A DNA stretch of 60,075 bases from a virus: the IMG/VR virus record IMGVR_UViG_3300025133_000112, positions 1-60,075 of that record; one strand, written 5' to 3'. Below are positions 37,489 through 46,747 of the stretch, piece by piece. The position numbers and the translations under genes were made by a program. The notes under the pieces were generated by a model. That model did no database searches, was not told where the DNA came from, and saw only the letters and a list, made by a program, of their open reading frames with translations. Every line of letters starts with the position of its first letter. Within the stretch, counting starts at the first letter, position 1.

Positions 37489-37521
37489 TTTAAAAAATTT
37501 GACAAGTTTATAATACAGAAA

Positions 37522-37551
37522 TGGGTCATATTTTATAAAAAATATGACCCA
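37522..37551 (-). terminator. Hairpin downstream of the major capsid gene (distal)
   Basis: TGGGTCATATTTT / AAAATATGACCCA, 13 bp with a 4-nt loop; TTTCTG follows on the - strand. Probable terminator between gp23 and the gp48 promoter. Confidence 0.7.
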
Positions 37552-37561
37552 ATATTAATGA

Positions 37562-37585
37562 CTTCTGGATCGTATGATCCAGAAG
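37562..37585 (-). terminator. Hairpin downstream of the major capsid gene (proximal)
   Basis: Perfect 10-bp stem CTTCTGGATC / GATCCAGAAG with a 4-nt loop and no T-run. More likely an mRNA-stabilising 3' hairpin for the abundant capsid message than a terminator by itself. Confidence 0.6.
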
Positions 37586-37608
37586 AATAGTAAGGTTATT
37601 AAATACTA

Positions 37609-38961
37609 TTAGGCAGGAAGATTTGCTACTGAGATTGCCTTGTAGTAATTTTCTGCGCCATAAACATTATCAGTAAGAGCATAGCGAGTACTGAAGAATG
37701 TTCTTGGTTGATTATCCTCTTCACCGTAACCCTTACGAACTTGAAGTGGAATATATGGAGAGTAGAAAACACCAGCATCTATCTCTGTCGGACCTTTATA
37801 GCCAAGATAAATTGTATCATCAGTAGCATAGAGGTCAACAAAAACTTTCATACCCATTGCAGTACCAGCATAAACAGTCTGAACAGGATCAACTCCATTT
37901 GTATCAAGCTTACCTGAAGATTCAAATACTGAAAGAACAGCAGGAGAAACAATCATAAATGTTGCTTGACCACGCTTATTAGCAACAGCAACTTGACGTT
38001 TTACTCTTGAAGTCATAGTCATAAGATTTTGATACTTCTCAAGTTCCCAACGACCATCAGCAGATGTATAATCAAAAGCTGTAGTAGAACCGATATTAGC
38101 GATTAGATAATTAATCATTTCACGATTCATTTCCATTATAACTTCATCAGAAGCAACTGTACTTAGAAGAGCTTCAGCATTCATATTATGAATTGCTTGT
38201 AAATCTTCTTCAAGTTCATTAGTCCATTTTGCTTTTAACTTTCTAGTCTTAGCAGTTGCAGTAGCAGTTTCAATCTCAAAACCAACTTCCTTCATGTTAG
38301 TTGAAAGGGCCTCACCAGTAGCAGTAGCATAAGATCCACTATAATTACTGAAAATCACGTTAAATAGTGCTTCATTCTCATATACGGCAGAAATTGTGGT
38401 ATCATCTGCATTATATGGATTAGCATTATCAACACCATTTGCAACAACAAATGTTCCAGAAACAACTTCTACAAGAAGATTATTACCTTCTTTGTGGCGA
38501 ACAACACCAACACCATCATTACCATTATCACTATCACCAGTGATATCACCACCAACTGTATAATTGGTTCCAGATGCAACAGTAAGAATAACTGAAGTTG
38601 CTCTTGTGAGAGAGTTTACAGAATCATTCTGGAATGTTGCTCTAAGTGCAAAAATCAGACCAGATGGTCCGCTTAGAGGCTGAGTACCAAAAATCTGAGG
38701 ACCAATCATTGCAGGCATAACACGTCTTAACATTGGAATTAGAATTGGGCTATAATTACCAATTGCAGAAGCCATAGTTGATTCATCAAGACTTTCATCT
38801 TTAGTACCAGCATATTTTTCAATGTTCTCAAAAAGTTGAGCATTCATTGCATAATCTTTTTCTTCTATCTTAGGACAAGCAGAGACATAATCACTCCATT
38901 TTCCTTTACCTTCCATAAGCGGTATCCACTTATCGATTATTGCTTTTTCTACCTTAATCAT
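37609..38961 (-). CDS. 23: Major capsid protein gp23, with inserted virion domain
   Basis: 450 residues (T4 gp23 521). Recognisable T4 blocks: MASAIGNYSPILIPMLRRVMPAMIGPQIFGTQPLSGPSGLIFALRA, GEALSTNMKEVGFEIE, AKWTNELEEDLQAIHNMNAEA, and the end TFFSTRYALTDNVYGAENYYKAI. The propeptide of ~60 residues ends DESLDE|S, compatible with the LxE consensus of gp21. Residues ~122-194 hold the mobile domain (YTVGGDITGDSDNGNDGVG ... SGTFVVANGVDNANPYNADDTTI), near where T4 gp23 has its own surface insertion. Five hexameric copies would therefore display it over the head. Confidence 0.95.
   Translation of the reverse strand: MIKVEKAIIDKWIPLMEGKGKWSDYVSACPKIEEKDYAMNAQLFENIEKYAGTKDESLDESTMASAIGNYSPILIPMLRRVMPAMIGPQIFGTQPLSGPSGLIFALRATFQNDSVNSLTRATSVILTVASGTNYTVGGDITGDSDNGNDGVGVVRHKEGNNLLVEVVSGTFVVANGVDNANPYNADDTTISAVYENEALFNVIFSNYSGSYATATGEALSTNMKEVGFEIETATATAKTRKLKAKWTNELEEDLQAIHNMNAEALLSTVASDEVIMEMNREMINYLIANIGSTTAFDYTSADGRWELEKYQNLMTMTSRVKRQVAVANKRGQATFMIVSPAVLSVFESSGKLDTNGVDPVQTVYAGTAMGMKVFVDLYATDDTIYLGYKGPTEIDAGVFYSPYIPLQVRKGYGEEDNQPRTFFSTRYALTDNVYGAENYYKAISVANLPA
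38380..38598 (-). repeat. Shared virion domain, copy in major capsid protein
   Basis: Encodes residues ~122-194 of gp23. At the DNA level very close to the free copy at 59679-59894 (GGTGATAGTGATAATGG versus GGTGATAGCGATAATGG), so the two are recently related. Confidence 0.88.
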
Positions 38962-39026
38962 TTATTTTCTCCTTATTAGAGTTTTTAAGTTATTTTATTT
39001 TTATAAATTAGTATATATTTAGTTCA

Positions 39027-39764
39027 TTACATTAAAGAACTTGGAAAATATTTATCAATTTCATATTCTTCAAGATCTTGATCTTCTTCTAAAGCATCAC
39101 CAGTAAGATCTGATTCATTTGAATTAAGATCTTCTTCTAAAATATCTTTAGATTTAACACCAATATTTTCTGCTAAAATAGTAACCTTTGTTCCAAAATC
39201 TTCAATAGTTTGAAATTTGTCATTTTTAATAAGTTTCATAACTTTTTCTGAATCACTATCAGTAAGAGCTTCAGTTAATTCTGTAAACTTAAATGCTTTT
39301 TCATATTCAAATGTTTGCTTATCTGATTCAAGATTTGCATTTAAAGATTCATTAAGCTCAGTCTTAAGAGTACTTATTTGGCCAGTAAGATCTTTCATTA
39401 CATCTATTTCAGACTCAGGTATATCAATATGACATTCTGTTAAAAGCTTAGTTACTCCAGTCATAATCTTATCAGCAGTTTTTGCTTTAAGATTTTCTGT
39501 TATAATACCTTCATTTTCTATTAGAAAATCAGTTACAGTAAGACCAACATAATCATTTAGTTTTTCAACTAATTCTTCTTTAAATTCTGTTAAATCTGAT
39601 TGACATTTTTCTTCTAGTTCTGCATTCTTAGCTTCAGTAAGAGCTTCAACCTTTTCGGTAGCTTTAGCCTCAACTAAAGTTTCAAACATTACTTCAATTT
39701 CATTTCCAACATCTTCTGTTAGAACTTCACTAAAGTGTTTTTCTAAAATATCTTTTATCTTCAT
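39027..39764 (-). CDS. 22: Prohead core scaffold gp22
   Basis: 245 residues (T4 gp22 269). Almost all-helical, Glu/Lys-rich, with an early VLTE|D and further LTE sites (KLLTE, ALTE) that match the gp21 cleavage consensus, as expected of a scaffold degraded to peptides during maturation. The acidic C-terminal stretch ends EEYEIDKYFPSSLM. Located between gp21 and gp23, as in T4. A late element is 37 nt upstream. Confidence 0.85.
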   Translation of the reverse strand: MKIKDILEKHFSEVLTEDVGNEIEVMFETLVEAKATEKVEALTEAKNAELEEKCQSDLTEFKEELVEKLNDYVGLTVTDFLIENEGIITENLKAKTADKIMTGVTKLLTECHIDIPESEIDVMKDLTGQISTLKTELNESLNANLESDKQTFEYEKAFKFTELTEALTDSDSEKVMKLIKNDKFQTIEDFGTKVTILAENIGVKSKDILEEDLNSNESDLTGDALEEDQDLEEYEIDKYFPSSLM

Positions 39765-39800
39765 GATAAATTTACTCCTATTTTTAATGGTTTATTATAT

Positions 39801-39818
39801 ATTTTAATTATTTACTTT
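39801..39818 (-). promoter_or_regulatory. Late-promoter element (exact copy)
   Basis: AAAGTAAATAATTAAAAT on the - strand, ahead of the scaffold gene and just 3' of the protease stop. Confidence 0.75.
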
Positions 39819-39821
39819 ATT

Positions 39822-40490
39822 TTATTTTAATTTGTTAAAATAATCTTTAAAAATGTCTATATACGCATTATTTAATTGACTTTTTGGTGTTTTATTGATA
39901 ATATTATGATATTCGTCAAGAGTTTCATTTAAATCTTTTCCGATTAAAACACCGTTTTCATACACCCATTCATGATTTTCCATAATAGCAGTCATAAATG
40001 CATCAGGTGCAGAAGGTTCATGTTCAATATCACCAAGAGAAACAATTCGTAATCCTTGCACAACTCTAACACCATTAGAAACTTTAGTTGCACCAAATGC
40101 CCTAGATGATATTCCAAATCCTATTTTTGCATCAATTAAATTTTTAAGAATTTTACCCTTTGGAAATTCTGTTAATACTTCTGCCTTTGTTATAAAAGCA
40201 TCATTATCTTGAGTTACCTTTACAAATTTATGACATGCATTTTCATAATTAATTTTATGTTTATTTTTTTCAGGATGACCTAATTCACCTAAAGCTCTAT
40301 CAACATGTAAATATTTATCAGTATGAGCATTAATTGCTTCTGTTAAAATTTGTGTAGGGTAAATTCGACCATTACCATTTGGGGTGTTACCTTGTAAAGT
40401 AATACCTTCTATATAGTATTTTCTTTGATGTTCTTTACCTTCTGTAAGAATATTCATTTCTTGATATTCTTCAGTTAAAAACTCTTCCAT
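39822..40490 (-). CDS. 21: Prohead maturation protease gp21
   Basis: 222 residues (T4 gp21 212). Herpesvirus-assemblin-like serine protease fold: YYIEGITLQGNTPNGNGRIYP start, His72 in LGELGHP, nucleophile Ser128/129 in GFGISSRAFG, and later GLRIVSLGDIEHEPSAPDAFM. Cleaves scaffold, core proteins and capsid propeptides after LxE/IxE. It has its own N-terminal sites (FLTE|E, NILTE|G), so self-processing is likely. Between gp67-like and gp22 genes, as in T4. Confidence 0.93.
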   Translation of the reverse strand: MEEFLTEEYQEMNILTEGKEHQRKYYIEGITLQGNTPNGNGRIYPTQILTEAINAHTDKYLHVDRALGELGHPEKNKHKINYENACHKFVKVTQDNDAFITKAEVLTEFPKGKILKNLIDAKIGFGISSRAFGATKVSNGVRVVQGLRIVSLGDIEHEPSAPDAFMTAIMENHEWVYENGVLIGKDLNETLDEYHNIINKTPKSQLNNAYIDIFKDYFNKLK

Positions 40491-40514
40491 TGTTTTATTC
40501 CTTATAGAATAAGA

Positions 40515-40748
40515 TTAATCTTCATCAGAATCTTTTTTATCTTTATCATCCTCTGATTCTTCATCATCTTCTTTTTCTTCTTCAAGTTTATCTTTATCAG
40601 TGCAGCCTTCAGTTAAAGACTCTTTATACATTTCCTTTTCTATTTTATCAATTTTTTCATCAAAATTGGTTTGAATCATTTCCTTTAACTCTTCTTTAAA
40701 ACCTATTACATCATTCTCAACACATTTCTTTAATAGACTATCTGTCAT
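40515..40748 (-). CDS. 67: Prohead core protein gp67-like
   Basis: 77 residues (T4 gp67 80). Short helical N-terminal half with the LxE site KESLTE|G, followed by a purely acidic/lysine tail (EEEKEDDEESEDDKDKKDSDED). Small size, composition, protease site and location between portal and protease all fit T4 gp67, which sits in the prohead core and is cut to peptides. Sequence identity cannot be judged for such a low-complexity protein. Confidence 0.7.
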   Translation of the reverse strand: MTDSLLKKCVENDVIGFKEELKEMIQTNFDEKIDKIEKEMYKESLTEGCTDKDKLEEEKEDDEESEDDKDKKDSDED

Positions 40749-40763
40749 TTTATATTCTCCTAT

Positions 40764-40781
40764 ATTTTAATTATTTACTTT
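40764..40781 (-). promoter_or_regulatory. Late-promoter element (exact copy)
   Basis: AAAGTAAATAATTAAAAT on the - strand; the base next to it is the last base of the portal stop codon, and the gp67-like ATG is 16 nt away. Confidence 0.75.
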
Positions 40782-42272
40782 TTATTCTTCATCTTCATCT
40801 TTATATTTTGGATCAGTCTTTTCTTTCTCTATTAATTCATTTTGATGTTCAATATCTTCATCTGTCATTTTAAAAATTTGTTTCTGTACATACTCATGAG
40901 AGAAATATTTACCAATATATTCGTTTAAAGAATCAGCTATTTCTATTCTACCATTTAATATTTCTTCATCTTTTAATGAATCAAAATAAGAATCGGTTTC
41001 CCAATTTAATATTATTTTTTGATAATTATCATTCCATTCATTAATATTTATAATTTTCTTTAAGATTAATTGTTTCTTTAAACAATCTAAAAATACATAT
41101 CCAAATTTAGATTGTAATTTTTTTACAAATTTAGAAAATTTAAGTTCTTCTCTTGTTATTTCTCCACTATTACCTAAATTAACAACAGCCTTTTCATCTT
41201 GATCAATTCTTGCTGTAGGTACATTCAATGATTTATAAAGTTTCTTTTTGAAATATAAAATATCTTCTATTTTATCAACCAATGCTCCATTAGAAATAGT
41301 ATCAATTTCTGTACCTTTTTGAGTTGAAGTTCTAGGTATATAGAAATCTTCCAACATGGTCATTGTATTTTTAGATTGATTAGTTTTACCTGTTGTAGAA
41401 TCATATGATATTTTATTTTTAAACTTATTTATAAGTTTTTGAACATACGCTTCTGCCTTCTTTTTGGGTAATTTACCAACATCAATATAAAAAACTCTTC
41501 TTTCAGGAGCTCTTGTTAATCTATAAATAACAGCAGAATCTTCAATTAGTGTTAATTGATTTAATGGTTTAATAGATTTATGTAAATATGAAATAAAAAA
41601 CTCTTCATCTTCATTAGTTAATCCAGATGGAGCGTATGTTATTAATTGTTCAGGTACTTTAAAAATAACTTGATTATCTGTATTTTTTCCATAGTATCCA
41701 CCTAATCTATTTCTTTTACATGCATCAGAATCATCTAATTTCCAAATATAAAAACTCTTTTTTGATTTTACATCTTTATATCTAAAAATATCTAATGGAG
41801 ATAGTAAATTTATTTTTAATAATCCTTTACCTGGATTTTTTAAATCAACAACATTTTGAAAATAGATTCTACCATCAACATACCATTTTCTAAAATATTC
41901 ATCACCTATATTATTAAAATCTAATAAAGATACTACATATTCAAATTCATTTATGATTTTCTTTTTAATATTATCAGAAAATTCAGTTTTATCTAAATTG
42001 ACATTTATAACATCATTTTCATCATATACTACAGCTTCATTTATAATTTCATCTACTGCTAAGCTAACTTCAAAGGTTAATGATACTTCTCTATATGTTC
42101 TTATTAATTGTTTAATATTCTTAAAAACAACATCAAAACTATAATCCCAAGATATATTATTTTCATCAACTTCTATAGCTTCAGGCTTAGATAAATTTGG
42201 AAGCTCAATAATATTATCGTTTATCTTTTCAGCCCATTTTTTTATTGGTTCTTTTATTGTATCAATTAACAT
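40782..42272 (-). CDS. 20: Portal vertex protein gp20
   Basis: 496 residues (T4 gp20 524). T4-type portal blocks in order: LIRTYREVSLTFEVSLAVDEIINEAVVYDE, NIGDEYFRKWYVDGRIYFQ, GLLKINLLSPLDI, LTRAPERRVFYIDVGKLPKKKAEAYVQKLINKFKNKISYD, MTMLEDFYIPRTSTQKGTEIDTI, KLYKSLNVPTARI. Forms the dodecameric ring where DNA enters and head assembly starts. Together with gp67, gp21, gp22 and gp23 it gives the T4 head order 20-67-(68)-21-22-23. Confidence 0.95.
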   Translation of the reverse strand: MLIDTIKEPIKKWAEKINDNIIELPNLSKPEAIEVDENNISWDYSFDVVFKNIKQLIRTYREVSLTFEVSLAVDEIINEAVVYDENDVINVNLDKTEFSDNIKKKIINEFEYVVSLLDFNNIGDEYFRKWYVDGRIYFQNVVDLKNPGKGLLKINLLSPLDIFRYKDVKSKKSFYIWKLDDSDACKRNRLGGYYGKNTDNQVIFKVPEQLITYAPSGLTNEDEEFFISYLHKSIKPLNQLTLIEDSAVIYRLTRAPERRVFYIDVGKLPKKKAEAYVQKLINKFKNKISYDSTTGKTNQSKNTMTMLEDFYIPRTSTQKGTEIDTISNGALVDKIEDILYFKKKLYKSLNVPTARIDQDEKAVVNLGNSGEITREELKFSKFVKKLQSKFGYVFLDCLKKQLILKKIININEWNDNYQKIILNWETDSYFDSLKDEEILNGRIEIADSLNEYIGKYFSHEYVQKQIFKMTDEDIEHQNELIEKEKTDPKYKDEDEE

Positions 42273-42284
42273 TAATTTCTATCC

Positions 42285-43919
42285 TTATAAAAAAGCTAAA
42301 ATCTTATATTTAACATCAGTTGTGCATGTAACATATACATTTGTTGAATCATGGGTACCTTCTGTAATTACAAATCCACCACCTGAATTGTCATCAGTAA
42401 CAGATACTAAAACCCCTGTTGGTGTACCTGATAGCCCATGAGCTATTGTTTGTTGAGATGCAGTTCCAGTTTGTTCAGTTGAAACAAATCTATCAGAAAC
42501 TAAAGCATATTGTGGATGATCATCATCATCTAATCCTGATAATGAACCATGATCATTTACAGATCCAGCAGTTCCACCACCAAATGAATATCTGAAATCA
42601 ATATAATCATCACCAGTATCAGTAGTTCTAATTCTTGATTTTACATCATTTGTATATCCATTAGATGTTTGGTATATAACTGATGCTATAGCTAAAAATT
42701 CTTGAAATGGCATTCCGGTGGTAATAAGATTATTAATTTCTGTTGCTGCTGCCTCTCTAGCTTGATTTAGTCTTGTAAAATCACCTTGACCTTGAATAGA
42801 TATAATTGGTTGATTTGAATCATTAGTTGCAAATAAATGACATAAACCAAAATCATTATTAGTTATTTCTGTTTGTTGCCAAGTTGTCCCTGTCCATTCA
42901 TTATATGCTAATCTAGAACCACCGCCAACAAAATTTTTAACTGGGAAATTTGTTGCAGTATCTTTTCTCCAATACCCAAATGTACCAGTTTTATAAAATA
43001 CTGGAATTTGTGCTGGAGATGCTACCCCAGAAAAATCAAATTTGATATCTTCATCCCATATAATACCCGTACCATATCCAAATTGAGCAGAAGCATCAAG
43101 ATTTCCATCACCATCAGAAACAATACTGACTAGACCTAAACCTTCTTGAAATCTTGTTCCTACAGTCTCATGAAGATATTGATGAGTCATAGGGTCCATT
43201 GTTAGCCCATGTCTCTCATCTGCTACCAATATTAAAGTATTAGCATCTGCATCCCAATAACCATTAGATATATATGCATATTTTAATATTATTGATTCTA
43301 CAAATGTTTGTGTTGATTGTAAAACACCATCTGCATCAAAATAGAAATGCCACATTCCTTCAGTGTCAGTTATTGTTGCTGTTTGTGCTTCATCAAATGT
43401 ATATAAAATTCTATCACTATATACATCAAAATCAGCTCCAGAAGGTGTAATACTAAAGGTTAGTGTTCCATCATCAAAGCTAATAACAGAATCATCTCTG
43501 TTTGGAAAACCTGAAGGAACACTTACATTATCATCTTGAGCCAAAAATATATCAATTTCAGTTAGAGTATAGTATCTATAATCGTGATCATGGCCATATG
43601 AATTATCAATTTTATCCCATGTAGAACCATTATAAACTAGCCAATCAGCAACAAGATAATCAACTGCTCCTATTGTACCTTCAACAGAACAGATATAATA
43701 ATCACCTTGATTAGGTCCAACAGGGTATGAACCTGTGGAACAATCCCAAACACCTTTATAGTATACTGCACCTGTTACTGCATCAGGAAGTTGAGCTATT
43801 GGTACCTGTGCATTTTCATCTAATCCACAAAGACCATTAGCAATATTTTTAAGAGAATTTATTTGACCTAAAGTTAAACCATCTCTAAATATATCATACC
43901 TATTTTTGCTTTTAATCAT
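42285..43919 (-). CDS. Fibre-like virion protein upstream of the portal
   Basis: 544 residues. N-terminus with LTLGQINSLKNIANGLCGLDENAQVPIAQLPDAV and VYYKGVWDCSTGSYPVGPNQGDYYICS is the typical start of phage side-fibre/receptor-binding shafts. Residues ~460-475 contain GSLSGLDDDDHPQYALVS, a linker common in fibre proteins. The last ~60 residues form an Ig/knob-like beta domain (QQTIAHGLSGTPTGVLVSV...). No catalytic motif. Placement between a 120-residue beta protein and the portal suggests a head or collar fibre, but a tail fibre is equally possible. Confidence 0.6.
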   Translation of the reverse strand: MIKSKNRYDIFRDGLTLGQINSLKNIANGLCGLDENAQVPIAQLPDAVTGAVYYKGVWDCSTGSYPVGPNQGDYYICSVEGTIGAVDYLVADWLVYNGSTWDKIDNSYGHDHDYRYYTLTEIDIFLAQDDNVSVPSGFPNRDDSVISFDDGTLTFSITPSGADFDVYSDRILYTFDEAQTATITDTEGMWHFYFDADGVLQSTQTFVESIILKYAYISNGYWDADANTLILVADERHGLTMDPMTHQYLHETVGTRFQEGLGLVSIVSDGDGNLDASAQFGYGTGIIWDEDIKFDFSGVASPAQIPVFYKTGTFGYWRKDTATNFPVKNFVGGGSRLAYNEWTGTTWQQTEITNNDFGLCHLFATNDSNQPIISIQGQGDFTRLNQAREAAATEINNLITTGMPFQEFLAIASVIYQTSNGYTNDVKSRIRTTDTGDDYIDFRYSFGGGTAGSVNDHGSLSGLDDDDHPQYALVSDRFVSTEQTGTASQQTIAHGLSGTPTGVLVSVTDDNSGGGFVITEGTHDSTNVYVTCTTDVKYKILAFL

Positions 43920-43921
43920 TT

Positions 43922-44284
43922 TTATACATATCCATTATCAACAGAAAATTCAACATTAATTACACCAGTATCTAAACCAGCAAATGTTAATTTTACAGTT
44001 TCTTCGTTTAATGCTGTAGGTATAGGTAATCTAAATAATCCAGTTGCTACCATATTAATTGATGCTGGAGTAATAGCACCAGTATCAACAAGTATCTGAC
44101 TAAAAAAGTCATCAGTATTAATTATAGTATTCTGAAATGATATCGTTATAAAAACATCATCAGCACCAGCTTTAGTGTAATCAATATATGCAATTACACC
44201 TTCACCTCTAGCTGAACCTTTTCCAGGAATATCATAAGTGACATCATTACCATCTACAGTACCTGTTTCAGAACTTATAGACAT
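43922..44284 (-). CDS. Small beta virion protein
   Basis: 120 residues, all-beta, Thr/Asp/Val-rich (VTYDIPGKGSARGEGVIAYIDYTKAGADDVFITISFQN...). Ends next to the fibre-like gene (2-nt gap), so co-translated. A capping, hoc/soc-like or collar protein is plausible; no family is recognised. Confidence 0.5.
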   Translation of the reverse strand: MSISSETGTVDGNDVTYDIPGKGSARGEGVIAYIDYTKAGADDVFITISFQNTIINTDDFFSQILVDTGAITPASINMVATGLFRLPIPTALNEETVKLTFAGLDTGVINVEFSVDNGYV

Positions 44285-44298
44285 AATTCAATCTCCTA

Positions 44299-44562
44299 TT
44301 ATGGATTAGCATCACCATCTGCATTACCATAAGCATATGCATTTCCATTTTTAACTTTAATTTCTTGACCATTATCAAGCTTTAATATATAATCCATACC
44401 AGACTTAGCAACAACCATACCATATCCAAAACTAACATCTTTACCAGGATTATCATTGGCTGCAGATTCAAGATCGTATTTTATAGAATCACCTACATTG
44501 TAATATGATGTATCTTCAGTTAGTATATCTGTGAATATACTATTTAGATTTTCTTTGTTCAT
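44299..44562 (-). CDS. Small SH3-like protein with LTE protease site
   Basis: 87 residues from ATG at 44562, which has the RBS GGAGAATAAA; the in-frame ATG at 44574 forms part of that RBS. N-terminus NSIFTDILTE|D carries the LxE consensus of the gp21-type protease. The body YNVGDSIKYDLE...GYGMVVAKSGMDYILKLDNGQEIKVKNGNAYAY resembles a KOW/SH3-type barrel. Preceded by a perfect late element. Likely packaged in, or processed during, head maturation; function unknown. Confidence 0.55.
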   Translation of the reverse strand: MNKENLNSIFTDILTEDTSYYNVGDSIKYDLESAANDNPGKDVSFGYGMVVAKSGMDYILKLDNGQEIKVKNGNAYAYGNADGDANP

Positions 44563-44593
44563 TTTATTCTCCATTAGAATTATTTTATGTTTA

Positions 44594-44611
44594 ATTTTAA
44601 TTATTTACTTT
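44594..44611 (-). promoter_or_regulatory. Late-promoter element (exact copy)
   Basis: AAAGTAAATAATTAAAAT on the - strand, 32 nt before the 87-residue gene; drives the fibre-portal transcript. Confidence 0.75.
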
Positions 44612-44618
44612 TTATTAA

Positions 44619-45857
44619 TTAGATTTTTTTAGGTTCTATCCAAGAAATTTTATCATATGATTTAGCTGTATATGCTATAATATCTTCATCTATATTATAG
44701 CCTTGAATGTTCTCTGTATCTTGGAGGTCTATTTTGAATGAATGTATATCTTTATTTGTAAATACATGTATATTTTGACTTGCCTTTGAAGAAAATTGCA
44801 AATCGTTATCTGAATATGCATTAGATCCGCATAAACTAGATGATCTAGCATAATAATCAGTTATTAGAGCAGAATGTAAATGTCCATATATAGCAAAATC
44901 AATTTTAATACCTCTATCTGAATATTTACCTCTAATTGATTGCATAGATTTTGCATGGTCGGCTTTCACTTGATGACCATGAAGTAATAATAAATTTTTA
45001 TCATTAATATTTACTACTAATTCTGCTGATGACCCTTCAATAAATTTAATTTTTTTATTATTTCTAAACATTAATTTTAAAATTTGATTAATTGTATAAT
45101 CATAATTATCACTCATCATTATTTCTGATATACCATACTCATCTTTAACTCTACCCTCATTTCCTGATACTGATGCTATACTTACATTAAAATTCTTGTT
45201 GAGATCTAATATAACTTGTTCAAATAAAATGGCACTAAGCGCACATGCTTTAGCTCTATTTGTAGCCATATTAAGTAATTCATCTAATCTTCTATCAGAA
45301 TTTATTAAATCTCCAGTAAATGAAATTAATACATTTTTAACATTATAAGAATTAAAAATAATAGTTGATTCAGCAACCATTTTTTGTAATCTTTTAGCAG
45401 CTATTTTAAAATCAAATTGATTACTGGGTATATTGATTAGTTCATTAAGATGAGTATCAGTTAGATGAAAAACTCCATAATTATCATTATTAATTGAATT
45501 ATGACTTATAACCTTATTTTTAGGTCTTTTTTTGAATATACTGATTAATTCATTTGTTAATTCAGAAACAGCATTATCATACCGATATTGTTCTCGAATC
45601 TTTCTTTCTATTCTTTGTTGATCTTGTAATTTTTGAATCTTTTTTGATGATTTAAGTGATTCAATTAAAACTTTACCATCATCGTCATTATCATCATATT
45701 CTTCTTCATTTTTCCAAAAATGTCTAAGAACTTCTCGAACATAACTACTACTGCACTTTAAAATTTTTGATATATCACTAGATATCATATTTGAATTTTT
45801 TTCTTTTAAGTCTAAAATGTCACGTTGTAGATCTGTTACAAGTTTACTCTTATCCAT
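44619..45857 (-). CDS. Metallophosphoesterase with N-terminal HTH-like domain
   Basis: 412 residues. Residues ~15-48 (ISSDISKILKCSSSYVREVLRHFW) look like a helix-turn-helix. From ~125 on a calcineurin-type metallophosphoesterase: FHLTDTHLNE (D.H), SFTGDLINS (GD), SVSGNEGRV (GNE in place of GNH), LLLHGHQVKAD (HGH) and FAIYGHLHSAL (GHLH). Metal ligands are conserved except that the GNHD/E motif has Glu instead of His. Could act on DNA or nucleotides; a family of such HTH-MPE proteins occurs in large phages. Sits between head genes and replication genes. Confidence 0.8.
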   Translation of the reverse strand: MDKSKLVTDLQRDILDLKEKNSNMISSDISKILKCSSSYVREVLRHFWKNEEEYDDNDDDGKVLIESLKSSKKIQKLQDQQRIERKIREQYRYDNAVSELTNELISIFKKRPKNKVISHNSINNDNYGVFHLTDTHLNELINIPSNQFDFKIAAKRLQKMVAESTIIFNSYNVKNVLISFTGDLINSDRRLDELLNMATNRAKACALSAILFEQVILDLNKNFNVSIASVSGNEGRVKDEYGISEIMMSDNYDYTINQILKLMFRNNKKIKFIEGSSAELVVNINDKNLLLLHGHQVKADHAKSMQSIRGKYSDRGIKIDFAIYGHLHSALITDYYARSSSLCGSNAYSDNDLQFSSKASQNIHVFTNKDIHSFKIDLQDTENIQGYNIDEDIIAYTAKSYDKISWIEPKKI

Positions 45858-45866
45858 ATTAATCCT

Positions 45867-46016
45867 TTATTTAAATTTATAATTGCATATATCTAATGCT
45901 TGCTTTTTATCCTCTTTATTTTTTAGATCAAAATTGGTTTCTTTCTCAAAGAATTCCATACATCTTTTTATATAATCAGCCTTCTTCTCGTCTTTATTTG
46001 GACCAGGTATTAACAT
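45867..46016 (-). CDS. 49-residue conserved phage protein
   Basis: ATG at 46016 with RBS AAAGGAATAAG, stop 10 nt before the metallophosphoesterase start. MLIPGPNKDEKKADYIKRCMEFF... DKKQALDICNYKF fits the small pattern (P.P...E....FI.RCM........Q..AIC...W) that many phages encode near portal/protease genes. Probably a structural accessory peptide; function not established. Confidence 0.6.
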   Translation of the reverse strand: MLIPGPNKDEKKADYIKRCMEFFEKETNFDLKNKEDKKQALDICNYKFK

Positions 46017-46027
46017 AACTTATTCCT

Positions 46028-46390
46028 TTAATGAATAATTGGTTCAGAAATTAAATTAAATATAATCATATGCTCTTCTTCTGTTAAAACTTTATCTAAT
46101 TCGATCTTTATTGTACTTTCTTTTTCATCTAAATTTTCTTTTAATAAATATGCAGCAAGTATAAATTGTAAATATTTCTCACTTGGTATAAATTTTAATA
46201 AAGTTACCTTTATTTTTCTTATCATATTCTTAAAAAGATCAATAGAATCTTTTTCTTCTTTTGATTTAGGTTCGTTTATTTTAACTCCATTTTTATCTAT
46301 TATACCTAATTCAAAAGCTTTCCATTTTCGAAATGGTTTTGTTAATAAAGCAACAAAAGTTATAGCTTGTAATTTACTAAATGCTCCCAT
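46028..46390 (-). CDS. Conserved T4-family protein (GAFSKLQAI... type)
   Basis: 120 residues. MGAFSKLQAITFVALLTKPFRKWKAFELGIIDKNGVKINEPKSKEEKDSIDLFKNMIRKIKVTLLKF is a pattern I recognise from many T4-type phages outside the T4 subgroup, always near head or helicase genes (KPF..WKA...GIID..G......T.EEK......L...+K+ML.K). T4 gp68 is a possible analogue by size and place but similarity is not evident. Overlaps the preceding gene by 1 nt. Confidence 0.65.
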   Translation of the reverse strand: MGAFSKLQAITFVALLTKPFRKWKAFELGIIDKNGVKINEPKSKEEKDSIDLFKNMIRKIKVTLLKFIPSEKYLQFILAAYLLKENLDEKESTIKIELDKVLTEEEHMIIFNLISEPIIH

Positions 46391-46725
46391 TATAGCTCCA
46401 CAAATGCACTTGCTATATCATCATAGTCAATTTTATGTTTTTTGGATATCTTTTCAAGATCTTTCTCATACATAAAATATATATGATCAAGATAGTCATT
46501 TACCTTATCTTTATTTTTAACTGCGTCTTTTTTAAGCTTTTCTGCTTGTTTATCACCATCAATAAGATTTTTAAGCTCTTTCTTAAGCTTATCTGATGAC
46601 TCAAATAATACAAAATCATAGTCTATTTTAACTATATCTTTAAATTCTGTCTTTTTACTCTCTTCTAATTCATCAGTGTTTATTGTCTTGGCACATGATT
46701 TAATAAATAACTTATTAAAATCCAT
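46390..46725 (-). CDS. Small charged helical protein
   Basis: 111 residues, Lys/Asp-rich coiled-coil composition (KLKKELKNLIDGDKQAEKLKKDAVKNKDKV...), ending DYDDIASAFVEL. First gene of a late transcript (exact late element 23 nt upstream) and coupled to the conserved T4-family gene by overlap. No family recognised; a prohead core or scaffold accessory is possible. Confidence 0.5.
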   Translation of the reverse strand: MDFNKLFIKSCAKTINTDELEESKKTEFKDIVKIDYDFVLFESSDKLKKELKNLIDGDKQAEKLKKDAVKNKDKVNDYLDHIYFMYEKDLEKISKKHKIDYDDIASAFVEL

Positions 46726-46747
46726 CAGTAAATCTCCTATTTGTTTT

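Noticed and set aside
37498-37515. TTTGACA...TATAATAC on the + strand as a promoter
   Set aside because: The hexamers are only 5 nt apart and only - strand genes lie downstream.
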